A DNA stretch of 64,000 nucleotides from Azospirillum picis (lineage in GTDB: Bacteria > Pseudomonadota > Alphaproteobacteria > Azospirillales > Azospirillaceae), in NCBI RefSeq assembly GCF_017876115.1, contig NZ_JAGINO010000013.1, positions 62,001 to 126,000 on the forward strand, given 5' to 3'. A program made the position numbers and the translations under genes. Every line of letters begins with the position of its first letter. Position 1 is the stretch's first letter. Shown here piece after piece: positions 18,542-26,147 of the stretch. The notes under the pieces were generated by a model, which saw nothing but the letters and a program-made list of their open reading frames with translations, had not been told where the DNA came from and ran no database searches.

Positions 18542-21500
18542 ATGTCCGGCGTTTTCAAGTGGTCTTCTCCAGTTTCCGGGGGTTATGACATATTATCCGC
18601 GCTGAATCTCTCCACATATATTTTGACACCTGGAAACGCCGAGAGAGTCGATGTCAGTGACATCGCAGAATCAGAGCATAGTGTTGCGGTATTTAAGACT
18701 TCTAATTACTACCAGATAAAAATTTCCGGCGGAGAGCCAACGACACTATTTACGGCGGACACCATTCCGGCCGGAGATCAGAATGCTTATTATTTTGATT
18801 GGCGCGAAAAATCAGGAAAAGCGTTTTTTAGCGGTGGGATGTTTGGGGATCGCCTTTATGGAGGAAATTCCGACGATTTTCTGTCTGGACTTGATGGTGA
18901 TGACCTTCTTGTTGGCTGGACCGGCAATGACTCTCTTGCCGGTGGCGATGGTGCCGATACGGTGATGGGTAATGACGGTGCTGACACCCTCGACGGCGGC
19001 GGCGGCAGCGATCGGCTGATCGGTGGTCTCGGCAGCGACGTCTTCGTGGCTGCTTCCTGGTCGGACTTCGACGGCGACACCATCACCGATTTCAGCGCCG
19101 GCGATTCCCTGCTCATCCGCAGCGCCGACCTCACAAGTGAGTTCAATGGGCTGAACGCAACGGGCACACTTGCGTCCAATGGCACGACATTGACCTTCGA
19201 GGGCGTGATGTCCGGCGTTTGGAGGGCATCCTTCGACGGTACGGACACCACTCTGATGCTGTCCCCCTCCGATGCCACGTCGACCGTGACAGCCGGTGCC
19301 GGAGTGACGGAGCCGGTGGCCCTGGCGACGACGGCTGACACGGCCGAAGAGGCGGTAAGCGTCTTCGACTTCACCATCGCCGACGTGGGCACCGCGGATG
19401 GTCTGGCCACAACGGTGAGCCAGGTGGTGGTGTCGGCGGCCGGCAGCACGGGCGACCCGTCCAAGGTGGTGTGGCGCCTTGATGGTCCGGACGCCCGCAA
19501 CGTCACCGGAGCCTACAATGCCAACGCCAAGACCATCACTTTCTCTGGCCTGAACATCTCTGTCACCGATCACACGGGCGAGACCTACACGGTCAAGGCT
19601 CACTACAACGACAACTCAGGTCTGACCGAAGGGCAACTGTTCAAGCTGTCGGTGAACGGCAGCAGCAGCTTCACCGTGGGCGAGACCGGCTCGCAGATGG
19701 CGAGTGGCCAAGCGGCGGTGGACAACGGCACCGGCACGGCCGTGGACGTGACGGCGACGACGCTGGTGTTCGGGAGCGAACCGACGGCCTCGACCAGCGG
19801 ACAGAGCTTCAGCCAGCAGCCGGTGGTGCGCGCGGTCGACGTGGCCGGCAACATCGACACCGACTTCACCGGAACCGTCACGATCGGCGAGGATGCGGCT
19901 GGCAGCCTGTCCGGGACGACCTCGGTGAATGCCGTCGCCGGGGTGGCGACCTTCAGCGATCTTGCCTACGCCGCGACCGTCGACCGGGAGAGCTTCACGC
20001 TTTCGGCCAATGCGGCCGGACTGACTGGCGCCAACTCGGGGGCCGTCACCTCCGATGTGGTCGGAACCCGCCTGGTGTTCGACCCGCAGCCGGTGCCGAC
20101 CGCAGCGACAACCGGGACGGCGATGACCTTCATGACCGCACCGGTGGTGAAGGTGGTGAATGCCGCCGGGATCGTCGATACCGACTTCAATGACGCGGTG
20201 ACGCTGCGCGTGACGGCGGCGGGTGGCGGTGCGGTGCCGGGAACGGTGACGGCGCTGGGTGGCGTGGCGGGGGACCGGAACAGTGCCGACACCCTGGTCG
20301 AGCTGAGAGCCGTCAACGGCATCGCCACCTTCACCGGCCTGGGCCTGACCTACACGGTGACCGACGGCAACCCGGACAGCGTGGTGCTGCACGCCACCGC
20401 GGACGACATCACCGCCGGTGAAAGCAGCAGCATCACCGTCAACACCATCCCATCGCCACCGCCGGCGAGCAGCGATGACGGCGGCGGCAGCATGGTGGAC
20501 GGCGTTCCTGTACAGACCGGCACGCAGAGCAACGGCGACGGTACGACCTCGACCATCATCACTGTCCCGGTGGTGACGGCCGGGCGCACCGAGTCCGTCG
20601 GCAACAACGGCGTCGCCGACATCCCGCTGGCGAGCAGCGGCGACAGCACGGTGCTGGCGGCGGAACTGCCGACCGGCTACGGCCTGACCGCCAGCGGCTC
20701 GTCCACGCCCAAGGCGGCCGGCAACTCCCTCACCGACCTGATCCGCGAGATCAAGGCCCACACCACCGCCGGCTCGAGCGACCAGGCCCAGCTCACCGGC
20801 GGCGGTGGTGGCTTCCTCCAGGGGCTGCCGGTCGACACCCCGCTGCTCGTCCAGACCATCTCGCCGAGCGTCGCCTTCGGCAGTACGACGGCCCCCGAAG
20901 CCCCACTGGTCATCAGCGGCACCCCGGCCGCGGCTGGCGGCCCGCAGACCGCCCTGGTGATCGATGGCCGCGGCCTACCGACCGGCAGCGCCATCCAGTT
21001 GCAGAACGTCACCTTCGCCGCGGTGATCGGCGCGGTGACGGTGACCGGCGGCGACGGCTCGCAGATGGTGTGGGGCGACGGCGCCAACCAGACCATCCTC
21101 CTGGGCGCCGACGACGACACCCTGCACGGTGGCGGCGGCGACGACTTCGTCGGCTCCAAGACCGGCAACGACGTGCTCTACGGCGACGACGGCAACGACA
21201 CGGTGCAGGGCGGCGAGGAGCAGGACCGGCTCTTTGGCAACACCGGCAGCGACCTGTTGTTCGGCAACACCGGCGCCGACACGCTGTTCGGCGGCCGGGG
21301 CGAGGACCTGCTCCACGGCGGCCGCGACGACGACCGGCTGTCGGGCGACTTCGGGGCCGACACGCTGAACGGCGACCAAGGCAATGACGTGCTCACCGGC
21401 GGGCTGTCCGACGGCGGCTTGGCCGATCTCAGCGGCGACCTGCTGTTCGGCAACAGCGGTGCGGACCTGCTGTTCGGCAATGCCGGGGCCGACACGCTCT

Positions 21501-21841
21501 ATGGCGGGCAGGATGCCGACACGCTGTTCGGCGGTCTGGACAACGACCTGCTGTTCGGCGACTTCGGCGACGACGTGCTGGCCGGCGACCGCGGCGCCGA
21601 CACGCTGAGCGGCGGGGCGGGGGCCGACCTGTTCGTCTTCGCAAGTGGCAGCGGCAAGGACGTGATCACCGACTTCCAGGCCGCCGAGGGCGACCGGCTG
21701 CGACTGGCCGACGGCCAGGGCTACAGCCTGCGCAGCGACGGTGCCGGCAATGCGGTGATCGTCTTCTCCACCGAGGACGAGGTGCTGCTGCGCGGCGTCA
21801 GCCAAGCCCAGGTCCAGGCCGGCTGGTTCGTTACCGGATAA
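18542..21841 (+). CDS. Large RTX (Ca-binding repeat) secreted protein
   Basis: The 1,099-residue protein has no N-terminal signal peptide, as expected for type I secretion. About residues 105-160 hold a first group of GGxGxDxL nonapeptides (DGADTLDGGGGSDRLIGGLG), ending VITDF-like. Residues about 240-640 hold Ig-like beta-sandwich repeats with TTLVFGSEPTASTSGQSFSQ and TRLVFDPQPVPTAATTG. Residues from about 652 to the end form a 448-residue cassette with a Gly-rich region, a second RTX array (LFGNTGADTLFGG type) and the tail ADLFVFASGSG to QAGWFVTG. That cassette is collinear with the one in the second RTX protein. ATG 18542 was chosen for GGAGA five bases upstream. The first 400 bases are AT-rich, unlike the rest. 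No type I transporter lies in the window. Confidence 0.88.
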   Translation: MSGVFKWSSPVSGGYDILSALNLSTYILTPGNAERVDVSDIAESEHSVAVFKTSNYYQIKISGGEPTTLFTADTIPAGDQNAYYFDWREKSGKAFFSGGMFGDRLYGGNSDDFLSGLDGDDLLVGWTGNDSLAGGDGADTVMGNDGADTLDGGGGSDRLIGGLGSDVFVAASWSDFDGDTITDFSAGDSLLIRSADLTSEFNGLNATGTLASNGTTLTFEGVMSGVWRASFDGTDTTLMLSPSDATSTVTAGAGVTEPVALATTADTAEEAVSVFDFTIADVGTADGLATTVSQVVVSAAGSTGDPSKVVWRLDGPDARNVTGAYNANAKTITFSGLNISVTDHTGETYTVKAHYNDNSGLTEGQLFKLSVNGSSSFTVGETGSQMASGQAAVDNGTGTAVDVTATTLVFGSEPTASTSGQSFSQQPVVRAVDVAGNIDTDFTGTVTIGEDAAGSLSGTTSVNAVAGVATFSDLAYAATVDRESFTLSANAAGLTGANSGAVTSDVVGTRLVFDPQPVPTAATTGTAMTFMTAPVVKVVNAAGIVDTDFNDAVTLRVTAAGGGAVPGTVTALGGVAGDRNSADTLVELRAVNGIATFTGLGLTYTVTDGNPDSVVLHATADDITAGESSSITVNTIPSPPPASSDDGGGSMVDGVPVQTGTQSNGDGTTSTIITVPVVTAGRTESVGNNGVADIPLASSGDSTVLAAELPTGYGLTASGSSTPKAAGNSLTDLIREIKAHTTAGSSDQAQLTGGGGGFLQGLPVDTPLLVQTISPSVAFGSTTAPEAPLVISGTPAAAGGPQTALVIDGRGLPTGSAIQLQNVTFAAVIGAVTVTGGDGSQMVWGDGANQTILLGADDDTLHGGGGDDFVGSKTGNDVLYGDDGNDTVQGGEEQDRLFGNTGSDLLFGNTGADTLFGGRGEDLLHGGRDDDRLSGDFGADTLNGDQGNDVLTGGLSDGGLADLSGDLLFGNSGADLLFGNAGADTLYGGQDADTLFGGLDNDLLFGDFGDDVLAGDRGADTLSGGAGADLFVFASGSGKDVITDFQAAEGDRLRLADGQGYSLRSDGAGNAVIVFSTEDEVLLRGVSQAQVQAGWFVTG
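20495..21841 (+). repeat. RTX C-terminal cassette, copy 1 (1,347 bp)
   Basis: This block is collinear without any length change with 48757-50103; most codons are identical at DNA level. It starts at VDGVPVQT and runs to the stop codon. The proteins upstream of it in the two genes are unrelated. Confidence 0.92.
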
Positions 21842-21905
21842 GCAGGTTTTCCGAACTCCGCCCACACATGGACGGGCTCGGAAAGCCTGACGAACCATAG
21901 AGTCC

Positions 21906-21952
21906 GCAGGTTTCTCCAGGCCGGGCCTGCGGCCCGATCCGGAGAAACCTGC
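21906..21952 (+). terminator. Nested hairpin downstream of the first RTX gene
   Basis: A perfect 12-base outer stem (GCAGGTTTCTCC with GGAGAAACCTGC) encloses a second perfect hairpin (CGGGCC-TGC-GGCCCG). It lies 65 bases after the RTX stop. There is no T-run, so it may act as a Rho-assisted terminator or a 3' stabilising structure. Confidence 0.6.
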
Positions 21953-22263
21953 TTAGGCGGTGGGCTCGGCCGGCATGCAGAACCGCGCCCGGCAAGCATG
22001 GAGGATGGCGTCCAGGGATGGGGGATCGTGATGGCTGCGTGGCGCCATCCATTGCCCGACCGGCTGTCTGTCTGCATCGGTCACATCGGGGCATGCGCAT
22101 TTCCGATGTGATTGATCGCTCAGCCAAAGGAGGGGGCCGAGGTGCGGGCGCCCGCCAACATGAGCGGGGCCCGGGCCACAGCCTCTCCTGATCGACAGCC
22201 TTGACCACAGGTTGTCCTCAACTACTCTGTCGCTGGAGATGGACAAGAGTTCGAGGGTGGGAC
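21953..22263. other. Intergenic region upstream of the FixL-like gene
   Basis: About 310 bases separate the RTX hairpin from the kinase start. I see no gene and no full FNR/FixK box. A short TTGTCCTCAA imperfect inverted repeat near 22212 is too short to match TTGAT-N4-ATCAA. Confidence 0.4.
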
Positions 22264-23799
22264 GTGGCCGACATCCGGGATGAAAACCTGGACGCGCTTT
22301 CGCAGTTGCAGGCAATGCTGGACACCGTACCCGACGGGATCGTCGTCATTGACGCGCAGGGGCGGATAAAGACCTTCAACCCTGCCTGCGAGCGCCTGTT
22401 CGGCTGGACCGCCGGGGAGGTGGTCGGCCACAACGTCAGGATGCTGATGCCCTCGCCCTACCAGGAGCAGCACGACGGCTACCTGGAGCGCTATCACCGC
22501 ACGGGGGAGCGGCGGATCATCGGCATCGGGCGCGAGGTGACCGGGCTGCGCAAGGACGGCTCCCACTTTCCCATGGACCTGTCGATCGGCGAGGCGAGCC
22601 AGGACGGCGCCCCGGTCTATATCGGCATCATCCGCGACCTTACCGAGGCCAGGCAGGCCGAGGCGGCGCTGCGCGAGCGCGAGGCCCGCCTGGCCTCCAT
22701 CCTGGAAACGGTGCCCGAAGCCATCATCGTCATCGACGGGAAGGGGCTGATCGAATCCTTCAGCCCGGCGGCCGAGAGGCTGTTCGGCTATGCGGCGGCG
22801 GAGGTGATCGGCAGCAACATCAGCATGCTGATGCCCTCTCCCTACCGCGAGCAGCATGACGGCTATCTGGAGCGCTATGGCCGGACCGGCGAGCGCCGCA
22901 TCATCGGCATCGGCCGCATCGTCTCCGGCCAGCGGCGCGACGGGTCGGTGTTCCCGATGGAGCTGGCGGTCGGAGAGGTGCTGCTGGCGGGCCAGCGCCG
23001 CTTCACCGGCTTCGTGCGCGACCTGACCGAGCGGCAGGCGACCGAACGGCGGCTGCAGGAGCTCCAGTCGGAACTGCTGCACGTCAGCCGGGTCAGCGCC
23101 ATGGGCCAGATGGCCTCCACGCTCGCCCATGAGCTGAACCAGCCGCTGACCGCGGTGATCAACTATGCCAAGGCCGCCAAGCGCCTGATGGAGCGCCCGG
23201 AAACCGTCGCCAAGGCGATGGACATGGTCGACAAGGCCAGCGCCCAGGCCACCCGCGCCGGCCAGATCATCCGCCATCTGCGCAGCTTCATCGAGAAGGG
23301 CAAGACCCACCGTTCCGTCGAGCCCCTCAACAAGGTGGTGGAGGAGGCGGGCGCCCTCGCCCTGGTCGGCGCCAAGGAGCGCGAGCTGCATGTGCGCTTC
23401 GACTTCGACACCGAAGACCCCCAGGTCCTCATCGACAAGGTCCAGGTCCAGCAGGTGATCCTCAACCTCGTCCGCAACGCGATGGAAGCCATGGTGCAGG
23501 GAGCGCAGGAGGGGAGCCAGCGGGTGCTGACCGTCCACACCGGCTCCGAGCCGGGCGAGCCCGCCTTCCGCCGCGTCACCGTCAGCGATACCGGCCCGGG
23601 CGTGCCGGAGACGGTGCGCGCCCAGTTGTTCCAGCCCTTCGTCACCACCAAGAGCAGCGGCATGGGGCTGGGCCTGTCGATCTGCCGCTCGATCATCGAG
23701 GCCCATGGCGGGCGCTTGTGGCTGGAGCCGTCGGCTTCGGGCAGCAGCTTCGCCTTCACCGTCCCTCTGTCCGCATCGGATACCGGCGATGCCCGCTGA
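22264..23799 (+). CDS. fixL: FixL-like oxygen sensor histidine kinase with two haem-type PAS domains
   Basis: The 511-residue soluble kinase has two PAS domains (about 10-130 and 140-257) and a HisKA/HATPase core. Both PAS domains are close to the FixL haem PAS. Each carries the His of the EHDxY-type motif (His70 in QEQHDGYLERY, His198 in REQHDGYLERY) and, exactly 20 residues later, the Arg of IIGIGR (Arg90, Arg218). These match His200 and Arg220 of Bradyrhizobium FixL. The kinase core is FixL-type: RLQELQSELLHVSR, phospho-His289 in STLAHELNQPLTAV, then an HATPase with SDTGPGVP and GMGLGLSICRSI. GTG 22264 is preferred for position. The stop overlaps the fixJ start by 11 bases. Oxygen-regulated phosphorylation of FixJ is expected. 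Confidence 0.9.
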   Translation: MADIRDENLDALSQLQAMLDTVPDGIVVIDAQGRIKTFNPACERLFGWTAGEVVGHNVRMLMPSPYQEQHDGYLERYHRTGERRIIGIGREVTGLRKDGSHFPMDLSIGEASQDGAPVYIGIIRDLTEARQAEAALREREARLASILETVPEAIIVIDGKGLIESFSPAAERLFGYAAAEVIGSNISMLMPSPYREQHDGYLERYGRTGERRIIGIGRIVSGQRRDGSVFPMELAVGEVLLAGQRRFTGFVRDLTERQATERRLQELQSELLHVSRVSAMGQMASTLAHELNQPLTAVINYAKAAKRLMERPETVAKAMDMVDKASAQATRAGQIIRHLRSFIEKGKTHRSVEPLNKVVEEAGALALVGAKERELHVRFDFDTEDPQVLIDKVQVQQVILNLVRNAMEAMVQGAQEGSQRVLTVHTGSEPGEPAFRRVTVSDTGPGVPETVRAQLFQPFVTTKSSGMGLGLSICRSIIEAHGGRLWLEPSASGSSFAFTVPLSASDTGDAR

Positions 23800-24538
23800 C
23801 ACCACGCCCGATACGGCGCCCCACACCGCGCCCGATTCGGCGCCCGGCATGGGGGCCGACAGGACGGCCGACCTGACCGTTTTCATCGTCGACGACGACG
23901 AGGCCATCCGCGACTCCCTGCAGGTCCTGCTGGACTGTGCCGGCTTCCGGGCGGAATGCTTCTCCACCCCGCTCGCCTTCCTGGACTCCGGGGCGCCGTC
24001 GCGTCCGGGCTGCCTGCTGGTCGATGTGCGGATGCCGCAGATGAGCGGCCTGGACGTGCAGGAGCGGCTGGCGCGCGGCGGCCACGCCATGCCGGTGGTG
24101 GTGATGACCGGCCACGGCGACGTCCCGCTCGCCGTGCGCGCCATGAAGGCGGGGGCGGTCGACTTCGTGGAGAAGCCGTTCGAGGAGGAGACGCTGCTCG
24201 CCGCGGTGCGTTCCGCCCTTGCCCGTGCCGCCGACAGCCGCAGGCCGGAGGACGGGCGGAAGGCGGCCGCGGCGGAAGCGCCGGCTCCCCCGCCGGCCAC
24301 GGCATCGCCGCCGCCGGAAATCCTGGCCCGCATCGCCGCCCTGACGCCACGGGAGCTCGATGTCCTGCGCTGGCTGGTGGCCGGCAAGTCGAACAAGGTC
24401 ATCGCCTTCGAGCTGTCGATCAGCGCGCGCACCGTCGAAATCCATCGCGCGCGCGTGATGGAGAAGATGCAGGCCGACAGCCTGCCAGCCCTGGTGCGTA
24501 TGGCGATCGCCGCGGGCGTGGTCCCCGGCGGCGGGTGA
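23789..24538 (+). CDS. fixJ: FixJ response regulator
   Basis: The 249-residue protein has a receiver (about 28-145) with the acidic triad at VDDDEA, phospho-Asp79 (LLVDVRMPQMSG), Thr107 (VMTGHGD) and Lys129 (FVEKPF), all FixJ-like. An Ala/Pro-rich linker (about 150-180) follows, then a LuxR-type HTH (LTPRELDVLRWLVAGKSNK onward, with ARTVEIHRARVMEKM). The N-terminal 25 residues are Asp/Thr/Pro/Ala-rich and unusual for FixJ. The ATG at 23789 lies inside the end of the kinase gene, so the two are coupled. Phosphorylated FixJ would activate fixK-type promoters at low oxygen. A FixK/Fnr box overlaps its stop codon. Confidence 0.92.
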   Translation: MPADTTPDTAPHTAPDSAPGMGADRTADLTVFIVDDDEAIRDSLQVLLDCAGFRAECFSTPLAFLDSGAPSRPGCLLVDVRMPQMSGLDVQERLARGGHAMPVVVMTGHGDVPLAVRAMKAGAVDFVEKPFEEETLLAAVRSALARAADSRRPEDGRKAAAAEAPAPPPATASPPPEILARIAALTPRELDVLRWLVAGKSNKVIAFELSISARTVEIHRARVMEKMQADSLPALVRMAIAAGVVPGGG

Positions 24539-24548
24539 TCTGCATCAA
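24535..24548 (+). promoter_or_regulatory. FixK/FNR box (GTGAT-N4-ATCAA)
   Basis: GTGATCTGCATCAA matches nine of the ten fixed bases of the consensus TTGAT-N4-ATCAA. It overlaps the fixJ stop codon. An AT-rich TTATAT at 24574-24579 would serve as -10, which puts the box centre about 40-45 bases before the expected transcription start. That is the usual class II activation position, upstream of the receiver-only gene. Confidence 0.7.
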
Positions 24549-24662
24549 AAGCGTGCGCCATACGCAATGGTCCTTATATCGGCGCCTCTCCCCGCATTTT
24601 ATGTTCCATGACGCGCCGCACCACCGGCGCCGTCATGTCTGCATGGAAGGTCGGAGGCCGTC

Positions 24663-25070
24663 ATGGATCATTTGGGCAGCGGGCCGGGCGGGGAGCCCGG
24701 GGCCGGGATCGTCCACATCGTCGACGACGATGAGCCGGTCCGCGACTCCCTGAAGGCACTGCTGGAGGCCTTCGCCTTCGATGTGCGGGATTTCTCGTCC
24801 TGTCGGGATTTCCTCGACCGCTTCGACGGCAATCCGCGCGGCTGCCTGGTGCTGGACCTGCACATGCCGGTGATGAGCGGGCTGGAGCTCCTGGAGCGCC
24901 ACCGCGATGATCTGCACGGGATGCCGGTGATCATGGTGTCCGGACGCGGCGACCCCGCGACCTTCGCCCGCGCGAGGGAGGCCGGCGTGGTGGCCGTGCT
25001 GGAGAAGCCCTTCGACGAGGACCAACTGCTCGGCATGCTGAACCGCCTGCTGCCGCCGGCCGCCGCGTGA
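24663..25070 (+). CDS. Receiver-only response regulator, FixT-like feedback candidate
   Basis: The 135-residue protein is a lone receiver domain of FixJ type: VDDDEP (residues 20-25), phospho-Asp65 in LVLDLHMPVMSG, Ser93 in VSGRGD and Lys115 in LEKPFDE, so phosphorylation is possible. There is no output domain. It sits between fixJ and fixK and is preceded by a near-perfect FixK box. In Caulobacter the single-domain protein FixT is FixK-induced and inhibits FixL, and this protein fits that slot in layout. It lacks a four-Cys cluster; only two Cys are present. Alternatively it is a phosphate sink for the kinase. The ATG follows a GGAGG at 24654-24658. Confidence 0.82.
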   Translation: MDHLGSGPGGEPGAGIVHIVDDDEPVRDSLKALLEAFAFDVRDFSSCRDFLDRFDGNPRGCLVLDLHMPVMSGLELLERHRDDLHGMPVIMVSGRGDPATFARAREAGVVAVLEKPFDEDQLLGMLNRLLPPAAA

Positions 25071-25115
25071 AGGCCCATCTGGCCGGCCCCCACTGCGGCC
25101 GGATCGCAGGGCCGG

Positions 25116-25158
25116 ATACGTATAAGTACACTTACGTACGCAAACTTCCTTAGGTACA
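25116..25158 (+). promoter_or_regulatory. Cluster of TACGTA-like half-sites upstream of fixK
   Basis: Within 43 bases there are four related octamers: ATACGTAT, ATAAGTAC, TTACGTAC and TTAGGTAC, the last two spaced 18 bases start to start. This AT-rich island stands out in GC-rich surroundings and lies about 100-140 bases before the fixK start. TAMGTA-type half-sites are the kind bound by FixJ/NarL-family regulators, so it is a candidate FixJ operator; the assignment is inference. Confidence 0.5.
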
Positions 25159-25258
25159 TCACCGCACTGCACAGGATGGCAGGGGATCGGTAGGGTCGGC
25201 CCATCAAGTGCACCCCGGAACACGCCGGATCGCACCGCACCGAAGGCCGAGACCAGCC

Positions 25259-25987
25259 ATGTCCACGCACGCCGCCATCGCCGCCAACGCCAGCCGCGCC
25301 GTTCCTGGTTATCTGGTCTCCGCCCTGGCGATCTCCCCCGCCTCCGGCACGGGTGCCGCCATCCAGCCGCGCAATCCCGCCGACCCCCTCGCCGGCCTGG
25401 GCCACACCAAGGTCCATGAGCGCGAGACGACGGTGTTCGGCGAAGGCGACGCGGCGGGGTCGGTGTTCCGCGTGCTGAGCGGCATGGTGCGCCTGTACAA
25501 GATGCTGCCGGACGGCCGGCGCCAGATCATCGGCTTCCTGCAGGCGGGCGACATGATGGGGCTGGCCTTCGCCGCCCAGTACCTCTACACCGCCGAGACC
25601 GTGACGGCGACCACGATCCAGCGCATCCCGCGCCTGGAGCTGGACGCCCTGATGGACGCGCAGCCGGCCTTCGCCCGCAAGCTGCTGTCGACCACGACCT
25701 CCGAGCTGATGGCCGCGCAGGACCAGATGGTGCTGCTGGGCCGCAAGACCGCCGCCGAGAAGGTCGCGAGCTTCCTGCTGCGCCTCAGCGACCGCAAGGG
25801 GGGCGAGCGCACCATCGACCTGCCGATGGGCCGCAGCGACATCGCCGACCATCTCGGGCTGACCACCGAAACCGTGTCGCGCACCCTGACCAAGCTGAAG
25901 TCGGGCCGCCTGATCCGCATCCTCGCCGGCGGCAAGCTGGAGCTGCTGGACCGCGACGCCTTGTCCGATCTCGCCTGCGGCTTCTGA
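25259..25987 (+). CDS. fixK: FixK/Fnr-type Crp-family transcription regulator
   Basis: The 242-residue protein has a cyclic-nucleotide-like sensor beta-roll (about 50-160: VFGEGDAAGSVFRVLSGMVRLYK), a dimerisation helix, and a Crp-type winged HTH with recognition helix GRSDIADHLGLTTETVSRTL. The E-x-x-SR pattern is that of FNR/FixK proteins that read TTGAT-N4-ATCAA. No N-terminal Cys cluster is present, so it is FixK-like rather than an iron-sulfur FNR. The start is the ATG at 25259; an in-frame GTG earlier has no support. It follows the TACGTA-type cluster and precedes adhE, so it should relay the FixLJ signal to micro-oxic genes. Confidence 0.85.
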   Translation: MSTHAAIAANASRAVPGYLVSALAISPASGTGAAIQPRNPADPLAGLGHTKVHERETTVFGEGDAAGSVFRVLSGMVRLYKMLPDGRRQIIGFLQAGDMMGLAFAAQYLYTAETVTATTIQRIPRLELDALMDAQPAFARKLLSTTTSELMAAQDQMVLLGRKTAAEKVASFLLRLSDRKGGERTIDLPMGRSDIADHLGLTTETVSRTLTKLKSGRLIRILAGGKLELLDRDALSDLACGF

Positions 25988-26023
25988 CCCTTATCGTTTC
26001 ATTTCGAAGGAATCGGCCGGCTC

Positions 26024-26043
26024 CCGGGCGCACCGGCGCCCGG
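26024..26043 (+). terminator. Hairpin after fixK
   Basis: A perfect eight-base stem (CCGGGCGC/GCGCCCGG) with an ACCG loop lies 36 bases after the fixK stop and about 105 bases before adhE. There is no T-run. It may partly separate the two transcripts. Confidence 0.4.
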
Positions 26044-26147
26044 AACCGCAGCGGCATGCCTGCCCGGCACGCCCGCAGCGCTTCCGACGGCCCTTCCGCA
26101 CACACCACCGCGACGGCGTCAAGGCGTGCTTCGCGGACAGCAAGTGG

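Noticed and set aside
22201..22222. TTGTCCTCAA near the fixL start as a FixK box
   Set aside because: The spacing between half-sites is four bases too short for the TTGAT-N4-ATCAA consensus.
22222..24567. A 780-codon minus-strand frame opposite fixL-fixJ
   Set aside because: The plus-strand genes carry complete catalytic motifs; the antisense frame shows only low-complexity sequence.
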